From Myxococcales bacterium (GTDB taxonomy: Bacteria > Myxococcota > Polyangia > Polyangiales > Polyangiaceae), in contig PLXW01000038.1 of assembly GCA_003151595.1 (NCBI GenBank), positions 62,812 to 104,283 on the forward strand: a stretch of 41,472 nucleotides of DNA, written 5' to 3'. Below, one piece after another: positions 1 through 7,209 of this stretch. The stretch's first letter is position 1, and each line of letters starts with the position of its first letter. Position numbers and translations under genes: made by a program. The notes below the pieces were generated by a model. That model saw only the letters and a program-made list of their open reading frames with translations, was not told where the DNA came from and searched no databases.

Positions 1-103
1 GCTCGATCCCCTTCGAGCACTTCTCTACGTGGGTGGAGAGGCGCTCGATCGGGTTCGAGCAGTTCTCGATGGGGGTGGAGAAGCGCGCGATCGCGTTCGA
101 GCG
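1..103. repeat. 42-bp tandem repeat, about 2.5 copies
   Basis: Copies start at 1, 43 and 85 and share GCTCGATC...TTCGAGCA and GGTGGAGA blocks. The period is a multiple of three. In frame 3 it reads as a 14-residue repeat with a recurring VE(R/K)R-x-I-x-FE core, and in frame 2 as another open repeat, so coding cannot be excluded. The array runs off the left edge of the window and stops just before the end of the minus-strand nucleotidyltransferase gene. I treat it as a non-coding tandem repeat. Confidence 0.7.
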
Positions 104-106
104 CTG

Positions 107-700
107 CTACGTCGGTGCCGCTGCCTCCAGCCGGGCTTTCTCCAGCAGCGACGTGATCCGCAGTTGCCCTGCCCAATCGTCCAAGTACGTGGCATCCATC
201 TCTGGTCCGCTCACGCGCAGAACCTGGACGACGTCGCGCCACTGCCGCTCCGACACTTCACCGCCCGCGCGAAACCAGAGCAGCTTGCGGAGAACGGTGT
301 CCTCGGGCGCCTTGATGACGAGTTGCTCGGTCGACCTCACCTGCACCGGCCGTCGCCGTGCAAACTCCGCTTCGTCGAAGGGCGCCGTCCCGAGCGCGAA
401 GAGGTCGATCTTGGTGAGCAACGGGAGATAGAAGATGTTGCAGGTCGAGCCCCGGAGCATCGCTTCGCGAAAGACGTCGAAGTCCGCCTCGAAGTCCGCG
501 CCCAGGCGCGTGATGAAATCGCGCAGGCGAGCGAGAGGGATCGAGACGACCATGTCGATGTCGTTGGTGGCGCGCGGCTCTCCTTGAATCGAGCTGGCGA
601 GGCTTCCGCCGACGAAATAAGCGCCGCCCACGTCTTCGATCGCGCGCGCCACCATCAGCGCGATGTCGATCGCGTCGATCTGCGGCCCGTCAGCGGGCAT
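107..700 (-). CDS. Nucleotidyltransferase-fold protein (MNT/AbiEii-like)
   Basis: 197 residues. Residues 31-33 (GGS) and the D47-I-D49 pair in NDIDMVV form the GG(S)...DxD signature of the nucleotidyltransferase fold found in minimal nucleotidyltransferases and AbiEii-type toxins. A predicted third acidic position lies in KIDLFAL. Such proteins transfer a nucleotide to a protein or tRNA partner or, in toxin-antitoxin pairs, act as toxin or as antidote. I chose the ATG at 700 because the nucleotidyltransferase fold begins there and it overlaps the end of the preceding gene by 11 bases, giving translational coupling. The longer open frame to 940 is Arg/Ser-rich and overlaps the upstream gene, so it is unlikely to be translated. 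The target is unknown. Confidence 0.75.
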   Translation of the reverse strand: MPADGPQIDAIDIALMVARAIEDVGGAYFVGGSLASSIQGEPRATNDIDMVVSIPLARLRDFITRLGADFEADFDVFREAMLRGSTCNIFYLPLLTKIDLFALGTAPFDEAEFARRRPVQVRSTEQLVIKAPEDTVLRKLLWFRAGGEVSERQWRDVVQVLRVSGPEMDATYLDDWAGQLRITSLLEKARLEAAAPT

Positions 701-977
701 CGTCCGGTACCGCGCCGATGATCCGCTCGGCCACGGCGCGACCGAACAGCCGAACCGCGAGCCGCGCGCGAATCTCCTCGTCGCTCGCGTCTGGTCTCTG
801 TTGGCGAAGTCCGGACACGACGAGCTCGCGTACCGCGCGCGAGAGCGAGACGGCGATCGCGAGACGCTCGGCCGGAGTCCGCTGGCGGAGAAGCTCGACG
901 TACCGAGCTTGGGCGCGCGGCGAAGTATCGGTTGATCCACCGCGGGCGAGCGGTTCGGGAAGGGGCGTCGTCGCCAT
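690..977 (-). CDS. Small partner protein upstream of nucleotidyltransferase
   Basis: 95 residues, helical and Arg-rich, with a conserved-looking core (ERLAIAVSLSRAVRELV, then DEEIRARLAVRLFG at residues 67-80). I recall similar short proteins next to nucleotidyltransferase genes in cyanobacteria and myxobacteria, but I assign no domain name. The ATG at 977 is preferred; an adjacent GTG at 980 is possible. The stop overlaps the start of the next gene by 11 bases, so the two form an operon in the order small protein then nucleotidyltransferase. That order and size fit a toxin-antitoxin-like or nucleotidylation module, which is an inference from context only. Confidence 0.65.
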   Translation of the reverse strand: MATTPLPEPLARGGSTDTSPRAQARYVELLRQRTPAERLAIAVSLSRAVRELVVSGLRQQRPDASDEEIRARLAVRLFGRAVAERIIGAVPDDAR

Positions 978-1018
978 CACGTGAAGTCTACCGCGCGACG
1001 CGCGAGTGCTCCTGATTT

Positions 1019-1079
1019 CCCCTCTCCCCTCGCGGGAAGAGGGGACGCGGGAGACGCGTCGCCACGTGGGGGGTGAGGG
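1019..1079. repeat. Dispersed palindromic element (CCCCTCTCCC family), copy 1
   Basis: A hairpin-forming palindrome (CCCCTCTCCCC at 1019-1029 opposite GGGAAGAGGGG at 1034-1044) is followed by GGGGGGTGAGGG at 1068-1079. The same parts recur at 8718-8856 and 13574-13611. It lies between the minus-strand small gene at 977 and the end of the lipoprotein gene at 1088, and looks like a REP-type intergenic element. Confidence 0.8.
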
Positions 1080-1087
1080 CTCGCGCG

Positions 1088-1720
1088 TCAGTTGTTCGGC
1101 GCCCCGCACGCGACCCACTGCGCGATCAACGCCTGGTCGGCCGCCGCAGCCGGAGTAGCCAACGGCATCGACGAGCCACACTCACCGGTCGCTCCCGCCG
1201 CCAGCGTGTTGCACACGAAGTCCGACTGCGCGGGATCGATGGAGCACGGGTTGACGTACGGCTTCTTGCCATTGTCGGTCTGCGCGTAGTTGGCGAGCAC
1301 GGCGTAGTAGCCCGCGGCCGTTTGAGCCACGGAGGTGTCGAACTTGGGAGCCGACGCGGTCGCGGACCCGTGGCACCCGTTCAAGGTCCCTCCGCAGTTC
1401 AACGAGCCGCCCGACTGCATCTTCGGGAAGATCTGCGCGCTGAAGCTCACCGCGCACGGCCCGCCATCGACGATCGTTCCGCCGGTCGTCTGACACAGCA
1501 CCTGCGGTCCACCGCCTCCTCCGTCGCTCGGCGGCGGCACCACCACGCTCCCCGAATCCCCCGCCGTCGTATCCCCCGGCGGCAACGGCGTCTTCCCCGT
1601 CAGCGCGTTCGGCGGTCCGTACGTCGGCACGTCCGGCGGCACGTAGTCCGCGCACGCGACCGCCGCGCTCACGCCCACCGCCACCATCAGGACCACGCCA
1701 AGCAAGGACCGCTTCGCCAT
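1088..1720 (-). CDS. Lipoprotein with cytochrome-c-like Cys/His motif
   Basis: 210 residues. A basic start and hydrophobic stretch (residues 1-22) end at a lipobox with Cys23, so the protein should be lipid-anchored. A Pro/Gly/Ser-rich linker follows (about 24-75), then a globular part with Cys109-x6-Cys116-His117, and further cysteines at about 145, 156, 167 and 205. The fold region (QIFPKM...GCHG...) resembles the cytochrome-c-like domain common in myxobacterial and planctomycete lipoproteins, but the spacing is not the canonical CxxCH, so covalent heme is doubtful. It is transcribed away from the DUF4266/DUF3570 operon and may belong functionally to it. The ATG at 1720 gives the complete signal peptide. 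Confidence 0.75.
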   Translation of the reverse strand: MAKRSLLGVVLMVAVGVSAAVACADYVPPDVPTYGPPNALTGKTPLPPGDTTAGDSGSVVVPPPSDGGGGGPQVLCQTTGGTIVDGGPCAVSFSAQIFPKMQSGGSLNCGGTLNGCHGSATASAPKFDTSVAQTAAGYYAVLANYAQTDNGKKPYVNPCSIDPAQSDFVCNTLAAGATGECGSSMPLATPAAAADQALIAQWVACGAPNN

Positions 1721-2000
1721 GACCTATTGTGCGAGCACGCACCGTGCCTCGGCAAATGCTCCGTGCGCGATCGCGCTCTCTTCGCATTCGACGCAATTCT
1801 CCGCTCCGGCACACCTCGTCACCTGGAGCGCGCGCGATCCACCGCGAACACAGCATGGACCCATCTCGCGACCCTCCGCCCACATCGTGCGCCCAAAGCT
1901 TTTCCGCGCATCTCATGCAGCCTCGGCGTTGCCAGCGACAATGGCGCGAGCGATGCACTTGGTCGCGCTAGCCTTGTCGTGAGGCTGGAGGTCGACCGGG

Positions 2001-2225
2001 ATGAACGGCACGTTGAAGCAGGCAGTCGCAGCGTTGGTCCTCGTCGGCGCGTCTCTCGCGATCGGCGGATGCGTGCACGTGGCGCCGTACGAGCGCGGAG
2101 TGCTCGCCGGGCCGACGATGTCCGCCGACGACATGGCGTCCGGGATCGACGAGCACGTGCGCGCGGTGTCCGAAGGGGCGACCGGCGGGTTCGGCGGCGG
2201 CGGCGGCGGGTGCGGGTGCAACTGA
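2001..2225 (+). CDS. DUF4266 small lipoprotein
   Basis: 74 residues. A signal peptide ends at lipobox IGGC with Cys24. The mature part has the DUF4266 signature: VAPYERGVLAGPTM near its start, a central HVRAVSEGATGG, and a glycine run ending in GCGCN at the C-terminus. A GGAGG ribosome site at 1987-1991 stands nine bases before the ATG. Known context: DUF4266 proteins usually sit next to a DUF3570 outer-membrane protein, often with ApbE (flavin transferase) and a thioredoxin. Here the next gene is a DUF3570 protein, but no ApbE or thioredoxin gene is present in the window. The function is unknown; an outer-membrane redox role is suspected. Confidence 0.88.
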   Translation: MNGTLKQAVAALVLVGASLAIGGCVHVAPYERGVLAGPTMSADDMASGIDEHVRAVSEGATGGFGGGGGGCGCN

Positions 2226-2425
2226 GCCCCCGTGTCGGCGCCTCCCGTGTCGTCGGATACGGGTCGCAGCAGTGATCGACGAGTCGTGAACCGACGCTCG
2301 TGAAGCCGGGGAAGCGCGGAAGCTTCGCGAAGTTAAATAAGAAAGCAGAGAGCCCCCCGCGTATGGCGGTCGCGCAAATCGAGCAAAACGGATCAAGCGG
2401 GCGACGTTTCCGCTACGCTCGCTTC

Positions 2426-4687
2426 GTGGGTCCTTGCCGTCGATGGGCGCCGTCGCTCGTCGCATTTGCGTATGCCGCGCTTTTCGCGGTGCTGCTCACC
2501 CCTCGCGCGGCCCTTGCGGCCTCCGAGGATGCGGCCGTTCAGGCGACCGTGAAGACCGTCATGGAGGAGGACTACGCGAACGCGTCGTTCGGTCCGGCCC
2601 AGACGAAGCTCAACGGCGCGCTCGATCGCTGCAAGAAGGGGTGTAGCGGGGCGACGAAGGGGCAGATCTACGTCGCGCTCGGCATGGTCTCGTCGCAGAT
2701 CGGCAAGGCCGACGACGCGCGGAACAACTTCGCGACGGCCCTCGGCGCCGACCCGAACGCGAAGCTCCCCGAGCGCGGCGCGACGCCGAACATCAAGAAC
2801 CAGTGGGACGACGCGAAGAAGCTCGTTCAAGACACGGCGCCGGCGACCGACAAGCCGACCGACGCCGCGCAGGAAGCCTCGCCCCCCCCGCCCGCCGCGA
2901 CGCCCGCCCCCGCGCAGCAAGAGAACGCCGAGGTCACGAAGGAGCACGCCGCCGCGCCGGCCGACACCGGCAAGCGGAAGATCCCGGGATGGGAGAACGT
3001 CGACGCCTTCCAGCAAGCGAGCGCAGGCCTCGCGGCCGACATGGCCGGCAAGCTCGATCAGTGCATCGAGTACGACAACGAATCGCTGAAGCTCGAAGAG
3101 CAACCGCGGACGCGCCTCCACCTCTCGTCGTGCGAGCGGCGCTCGGGGAAATTGATCGACGCGCTTCGCGACGCGCAGAAGGCGCTGGAGAGCGGCATCC
3201 AGAAGAAGGACGTCGCCGTCATGAAGGCGGCGCGCATGCGCGTCACCGATCTCCTCCTCCGCATCCCGCACGTCACCTTCCAGGCGCCGCCCGGCTCGAG
3301 CGATCTGCACGTGACGTTCGACGAGCGCGAAGTGCCGGCCGAGGCGCTCACCAAGAAGTTCAGCGTCGATCCCGGCAAGCACACGGTGCACGCCGAAGGG
3401 ACGCTCAACGGCGGCGTGCCGCTCACGTTCGATCAGGAATACACGACGAACGAAGGCGAGCTGCTCACGGTGAAGGTGGCGCTCTCGTCGCCCCCCAGCG
3501 AGTACCTCACGCCCGGCCAGCTTCGCTGCATGCTGCAGTCGAAGAACCAGGAAGACGTCCTCAAGTGTCTCCCGCAGAACCGGAAGAACCTCGTCGTGAA
3601 GGCGGGCTTCGACGTCGCCGGCTACGCGGACACGACGCACGTGTACGTGGCCACGCCGTCGTTCAACGCCTCCATCAGCTCGCCCACCGCGGGGTGGAAC
3701 ATCGGCGGGTCGTTCATCGTCGACGTCGTGACCGCGGCGTCGCCCGACATCGTGTCGACCGCCTCGGCGCACTACAAGGAAGAGCGCTACGCGGGCGTGC
3801 TCACCGGCGGGTACAAGCCGGGCCTCTACGGCGCGCAGGCCACGGCCACGTTCTCCGACGAGCCCGACTACGTGTCCATGGGCGGCGGGCTCGCACTCAC
3901 CGGCGACTTCAACGACAAGCTCACGACGCCGCGCATCGCCTTCAACCGCACGCACGACAACATCGGCCGCGGGCCGAGCAACGTCATCGCGCACCTCGAC
4001 ACGAGCGAGGCCGAGGCGGGCGTCACGCAGGTGCTCTCGGCCTCCACGCTCATCGTGGCCACGGCCACGGGGCAGTTCGAGCGCGGCGATCAGTCGAAGC
4101 CGTACCGCTACGTGCCGATGTTCGACCCCAACTCGGTCGTGCCGTTCATCCCGCCGGGCGCGTCGGTCGATCTCGTGAACCGCTACCGCCTCAACGTGCG
4201 GCCGCTGGAGCAGCTCCCCGAAGCGCGCGATCGCTACGCGCTGGGCATCCGCCTCATTCACCGCTTCACGAGCACCACGCTCCGGATCGATCAGCGCATC
4301 TACTACGACTCGTGGCAGCTCAAATCGACGACCACTGACGCGCGCTACGTCATCGACATGTCGAAGCGGTTCCGGCTGTGGCCGCACGCGCGCGTGAACG
4401 CGCAGACCGGCGCGAACTTCTACAAGCTGGCGTACGGCGCGCTCGTCGATCCGACGCAGGGCGTGACCGTGCCGCTCTTTCGCAGCGACGACCGCGAGCT
4501 CTCGCCGCTCATCACGCTCACCGGCGGCGGCGGGATGCGCCTTGCGCTGAATGCGCCGGAGTCGAAGACTCAGTGGGGGGTCAATTTCTCGGGCGACATC
4601 ATGTACACGAAGTACTTCGACGCTCTGTTCATCACATTCCGGACCGCGGTCTACAGCGCGATCGGCATCGACGCGGAGTTCGAGTGA
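2426..4687 (+). CDS. TPR-like N-terminus fused to DUF3570 outer-membrane barrel
   Basis: 753 residues from the GTG at 2426. That start gives a clean signal peptide (basic PCRRW, hydrophobic core, cleavage after RAALA). ATG codons at 2300 and 2363 would add an AT-richer stretch that looks like promoter, so I rejected them, but no good ribosome site is seen for any choice. About residues 35-130 resemble a tetratricopeptide helical repeat; a Pro/Ala-rich linker and a second helical part with a PEGA-like beta domain follow (to about 370). The last 370 residues match the DUF3570 pattern (VDVVTAASPDIVSTASAHY, then alternating beta strands to a terminal aromatic/acidic end), i.e. a predicted outer-membrane beta-barrel. 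The stop overlaps the next start (TGATG), showing an operon with the two cytochrome-like lipoproteins. Confidence 0.8.
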   Translation: MGPCRRWAPSLVAFAYAALFAVLLTPRAALAASEDAAVQATVKTVMEEDYANASFGPAQTKLNGALDRCKKGCSGATKGQIYVALGMVSSQIGKADDARNNFATALGADPNAKLPERGATPNIKNQWDDAKKLVQDTAPATDKPTDAAQEASPPPPAATPAPAQQENAEVTKEHAAAPADTGKRKIPGWENVDAFQQASAGLAADMAGKLDQCIEYDNESLKLEEQPRTRLHLSSCERRSGKLIDALRDAQKALESGIQKKDVAVMKAARMRVTDLLLRIPHVTFQAPPGSSDLHVTFDEREVPAEALTKKFSVDPGKHTVHAEGTLNGGVPLTFDQEYTTNEGELLTVKVALSSPPSEYLTPGQLRCMLQSKNQEDVLKCLPQNRKNLVVKAGFDVAGYADTTHVYVATPSFNASISSPTAGWNIGGSFIVDVVTAASPDIVSTASAHYKEERYAGVLTGGYKPGLYGAQATATFSDEPDYVSMGGGLALTGDFNDKLTTPRIAFNRTHDNIGRGPSNVIAHLDTSEAEAGVTQVLSASTLIVATATGQFERGDQSKPYRYVPMFDPNSVVPFIPPGASVDLVNRYRLNVRPLEQLPEARDRYALGIRLIHRFTSTTLRIDQRIYYDSWQLKSTTTDARYVIDMSKRFRLWPHARVNAQTGANFYKLAYGALVDPTQGVTVPLFRSDDRELSPLITLTGGGGMRLALNAPESKTQWGVNFSGDIMYTKYFDALFITFRTAVYSAIGIDAEFE

Positions 4688-5310
4688 TGACGCCGCGTCT
4701 CCGCACCGTTCGCGTCGCCGGGTTGCTCGTGGGGGCTATGGTCGTCTCGGCGATCGTGTCGTCGTGCGCCGATCCGGTGCACGACCAGCTCGTCACCTCG
4801 CTCGGCCCCGAAGACCCCAGCATCCCGCAGGGCGAGTACCACCGCGCCGGTCAGCCGTGCACCGCGTGCCACGGGCCCGAGGGTCCGGCGAAGACGGAGT
4901 TCTCGCTGGCGGGGACGATCTTCTGGTCGGGCGGCGTCGCGCAGTACAGCGGCAGCGTGGTCGGCGTGAACGACGCGGTCGTCTCGGTCGAAGACTCGCT
5001 GGGCACGCAGTCGCTGATTCACACGAACTGTGTCGGCAACTTCTTCGTGCGCCCGAGCGACTACACGCCGGCGTTTCCGGTCCTCGTCGCCGTCTTCGCC
5101 GGGCCGAAGAACCTCTACACGTCGAAGATGGCCACGCAGATCAGCCGCGCCACGTCGTGCGCCGAGTGCCACTTCGATCCGGTGAACTACAACACGCCCG
5201 GCCACATCTTCATCACGGGCGGCGCGCCGCCGGCTGACCAGCTCGCGGCGAACGCGAACTGTCCGGTCAACCCCGATCTGTCGGGCGCACCCAGCTCGGG
5301 GTTGCAATGA
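4687..5310 (+). CDS. Di-heme c-type cytochrome lipoprotein
   Basis: 207 residues. Lipobox Cys27 follows a hydrophobic signal. There are two canonical heme-binding motifs, Cys58-T-A-C61-H62 and Cys158-A-E-C161-H162, separated by a beta-rich domain (about residues 72-150) that resembles a carboxypeptidase-regulatory or transthyretin-like fold. It is likely an exported, lipid-anchored electron carrier; redox partners are unknown. The gene overlaps its upstream neighbour by one base and its downstream neighbour by four, so it is the middle of a coupled operon with the DUF3570 barrel. This supports an outer-membrane electron-transfer role for the locus (inference). Confidence 0.82.
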   Translation: MTPRLRTVRVAGLLVGAMVVSAIVSSCADPVHDQLVTSLGPEDPSIPQGEYHRAGQPCTACHGPEGPAKTEFSLAGTIFWSGGVAQYSGSVVGVNDAVVSVEDSLGTQSLIHTNCVGNFFVRPSDYTPAFPVLVAVFAGPKNLYTSKMATQISRATSCAECHFDPVNYNTPGHIFITGGAPPADQLAANANCPVNPDLSGAPSSGLQ

Positions 5311-5861
5311 AGCTCGACGCCCGGGTGATCGTGAGCGTGGTGGCCGCGGCGGCGATCGCCGTCGGCGTCGTGCTCGTGGCGGCGTGCGGCGGCACCCCCG
5401 ATCCGAACCGCGTGACGAACATCTACACGCCCGACGACGCCTTCGAGCAGTACGCCGGCGGCGGCGCGAAGATCGGCGTCGACGGCTTCCTCGCGGCGCG
5501 TTGCGGAACACTCGACTGCCACGGCGGCATCGGCCGCCCGCTCCGCATCTTCTCGCAGAGCGGCCTTCGCATCGTCGACGACGCCGGCAATTACCCCGGC
5601 GGCGCGCCCGAGACCGAAGCGGAGATCTTCGCGAACTTCACCGCCGCCATCAGCGTGCAGCCGGAGCTCACGAGCGAGGTCTTCGCCGGCAACTTCGACC
5701 CGCACGTCCTCCTCTTGCTGCGAAAGCCGATGCAGCTGGAGAGGCACAAGGGCGGTCAGGTGATTCAAGGCGGCGATACGGGAGACACGTGCCTCACGAG
5801 CTGGTTGAGCGGCCTGGGGGTCGACTACACGGCGTGCGGCAACGCCGCCTTGGTTCCGTGA
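5307..5861 (+). CDS. Cytochrome-c-like lipoprotein with C-x4-CH motif
   Basis: 184 residues with a long hydrophobic signal and lipobox LVAAC (Cys27). The only Cys-His motif is Cys66-x4-Cys71-His72 followed by GG, which is one of the unusual spacings seen in myxobacterial proteins; normal heme lyases need CxxCH, so heme binding is not assured. Two further cysteines (about 162 and 177) may form a disulfide. The ATG overlaps the stop of the di-heme protein by four bases (ATGA), so it is the last gene of the coupled set. Confidence 0.78.
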   Translation: MKLDARVIVSVVAAAAIAVGVVLVAACGGTPDPNRVTNIYTPDDAFEQYAGGGAKIGVDGFLAARCGTLDCHGGIGRPLRIFSQSGLRIVDDAGNYPGGAPETEAEIFANFTAAISVQPELTSEVFAGNFDPHVLLLLRKPMQLERHKGGQVIQGGDTGDTCLTSWLSGLGVDYTACGNAALVP

Positions 5862-5940
5862 CGCAGAGCGTCTGGAACTTTCTACGAAATTGAATGCACG
5901 AGACTGGATGCGCGCAGCGGAAGGGCTTAGCGTCCTCGCC

Positions 5941-6237
5941 ATGGACATCGCGACCCAGATCCCCGCGCTCGAGAAGGCACTCGATGAGATCCGCTTCGCG
6001 CTCGACGACATGGCGATGACGCCGCGCGTGCGCGACTACCAAGCCGCCGCCGCGTCGTACACGCGCATGATCGAGACGTGGCTGAAGAGCGCGCCTTCGA
6101 ACGCGCAGCGCGACGCCGTCTTCGAATGCGTGATGGACCTCCACTCGGAGATCTGCGCGGTGAGCGGCGTCCGCGCCGTCGCCCATGCGTTCCTCGCGTT
6201 CGTCGAGAACGCCGAGAAGACCGGCACCGCGGGCTGA
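5941..6237 (+). CDS. Hypothetical helical protein
   Basis: 98 residues from the ATG at 5941; a TTG at 5890 or ATG at 5908 would lengthen it by 17 or 11 residues. No ribosome site clearly decides. The sequence is all-helical and amphipathic, without signal peptide or membrane segment, with two cysteines. I do not recognise the family. It follows the cytochrome operon by about 80 bases and is followed by a long inverted repeat. Confidence 0.55.
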   Translation: MDIATQIPALEKALDEIRFALDDMAMTPRVRDYQAAAASYTRMIETWLKSAPSNAQRDAVFECVMDLHSEICAVSGVRAVAHAFLAFVENAEKTGTAG

Positions 6238-6250
6238 GAGCCCGGTTGTC

Positions 6251-6357
6251 GTGAGCGCTCACTTTTCGTGAGCGTCGCCCATTTGTCATCCTGAGCGCAG
6301 CGAAGGACCTCCGCGTACACCGCGGGGCTCCTTCGTCGCTGCGCTCCTCAGGATGAC
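6251..6357. repeat. Perfect 12-bp palindrome plus long inverted repeat (TCATCCTGAG family), copy 1
   Basis: GTGAGCGCTCAC at 6251-6262 is a perfect palindrome followed by TTTT. Next, 6285-6357 is a long imperfect inverted repeat: GTCATCCTGAGCGCAGCG at the left and its near-complement ending GGATGAC at the right, with CCGCG/CGCGG closing a five-base loop. Parts recur at 30248-30300. It lies between two convergent genes, where it could end transcription from both sides. The family is a widespread dispersed repeat in proteobacteria-like genomes. Confidence 0.8.
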
Positions 6358-6411
6358 AGCGTTGAGTGTGTGGACCGTGTGAAGCCCGGCTACCGCGCGA
6401 GGTGAAGCGCG

Positions 6412-6885
6412 CTAGCGCGCGATATGCAGCGCTGCGCCGAGCGAGCTCGGTGACACGTGGTACACGCGCACGCCCGCGAACGCCGTCCCAGCGAGCGCGC
6501 ACGCCGTGAGCAGCGCGATCGCCACGGTGCGCACCGCGCCCGAGCGCGGGCGTGGGCGCTCCTCGATGACGTGAAGCGTCTGCACGCGACGCGAGTCCCG
6601 CAGGCTCGCGTGCGCTTCGATCGCCTCCATCAAGAGCACGTCGACGTCGCTCGAACGCTGCGCCTCTTCTTCCGCGCTCGCCTCGAGCTCGCGAAGATCG
6701 ACGATGACGCTCGGCAGGCTGTGCTCCGTCGTCCTGACGCTCGAAGGGGGCGGCCGCGGCGGGACGCTCTTCGAGGCCGCATCCTCTTCGTCCTCGAGGA
6801 CGTCCGTGACGTCGCCGCTCGACGGACGGACGAGCAGGAACGGGGCCGACTCGGGGAACGACGTATTGGACTGAGCAAGCGTCAA
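6412..6885 (-). CDS. Hypothetical protein with C-terminal membrane segment
   Basis: 157 residues. The start is TTG at 6885, chosen because a perfect GGAGG (6893-6897) stands seven bases upstream. The N-terminal two-thirds is acidic and low-complexity (a DVLEDEEDAAS stretch, Pro-rich linker, ELEASAEEEAQ). Residues about 118-140 (AVRTVAIALLTACALAGTAFAGV) are a single membrane helix near the C-terminus, so it may be a tail-anchored or type II membrane protein. I do not recognise it. Confidence 0.6.
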   Translation of the reverse strand: MTLAQSNTSFPESAPFLLVRPSSGDVTDVLEDEEDAASKSVPPRPPPSSVRTTEHSLPSVIVDLRELEASAEEEAQRSSDVDVLLMEAIEAHASLRDSRRVQTLHVIEERPRPRSGAVRTVAIALLTACALAGTAFAGVRVYHVSPSSLGAALHIAR

Positions 6886-7209
6886 AGCGGTGCCTCCGAG
6901 CCTTTACGGAGCAACGTCCAGGCCACGGAGGGTGGTCACATGGTGATCCCGCGTGCGCGGAGCCCATCCAAATCGCTTCTTTTCCGGTCGATCCGTCGAT
7001 CGGCGCGCATCGATCGCCCGGATGGCGCGTGGCGTGCCCAGCCGTACGCAAAGGACATTCGCAGCGGCGCTGAACGCCGCCTGAGTCACTGATGGCCCGG
7101 ATCCGGCAGCTGGACTGACCAGGGGCTCGTCGGCTCCTCTCGCCCGACACCGGGGCTCGCGGCGCAACGCGCGCGGGCACCACGTACGGTACTGTTCTCA
7201 ATTACCGTC
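6886..7209. other. Divergent intergenic region
   Basis: 324 bases between two divergent genes. It holds the GGAGG ribosome site of the minus-strand gene at 6893-6897. A moderately AT-richer stretch (GTACTGTTCTCAATTACC) lies just before the plus-strand start. I see no convincing operator, RNA gene or additional coding sequence. Confidence 0.5.

Noticed and set aside
2393..4387. 664-residue open frame on the minus strand
   Set aside because: Antisense shadow of the DUF3570 gene; Arg/Val/Leu-rich with no domain. High GC leaves long open antisense frames.
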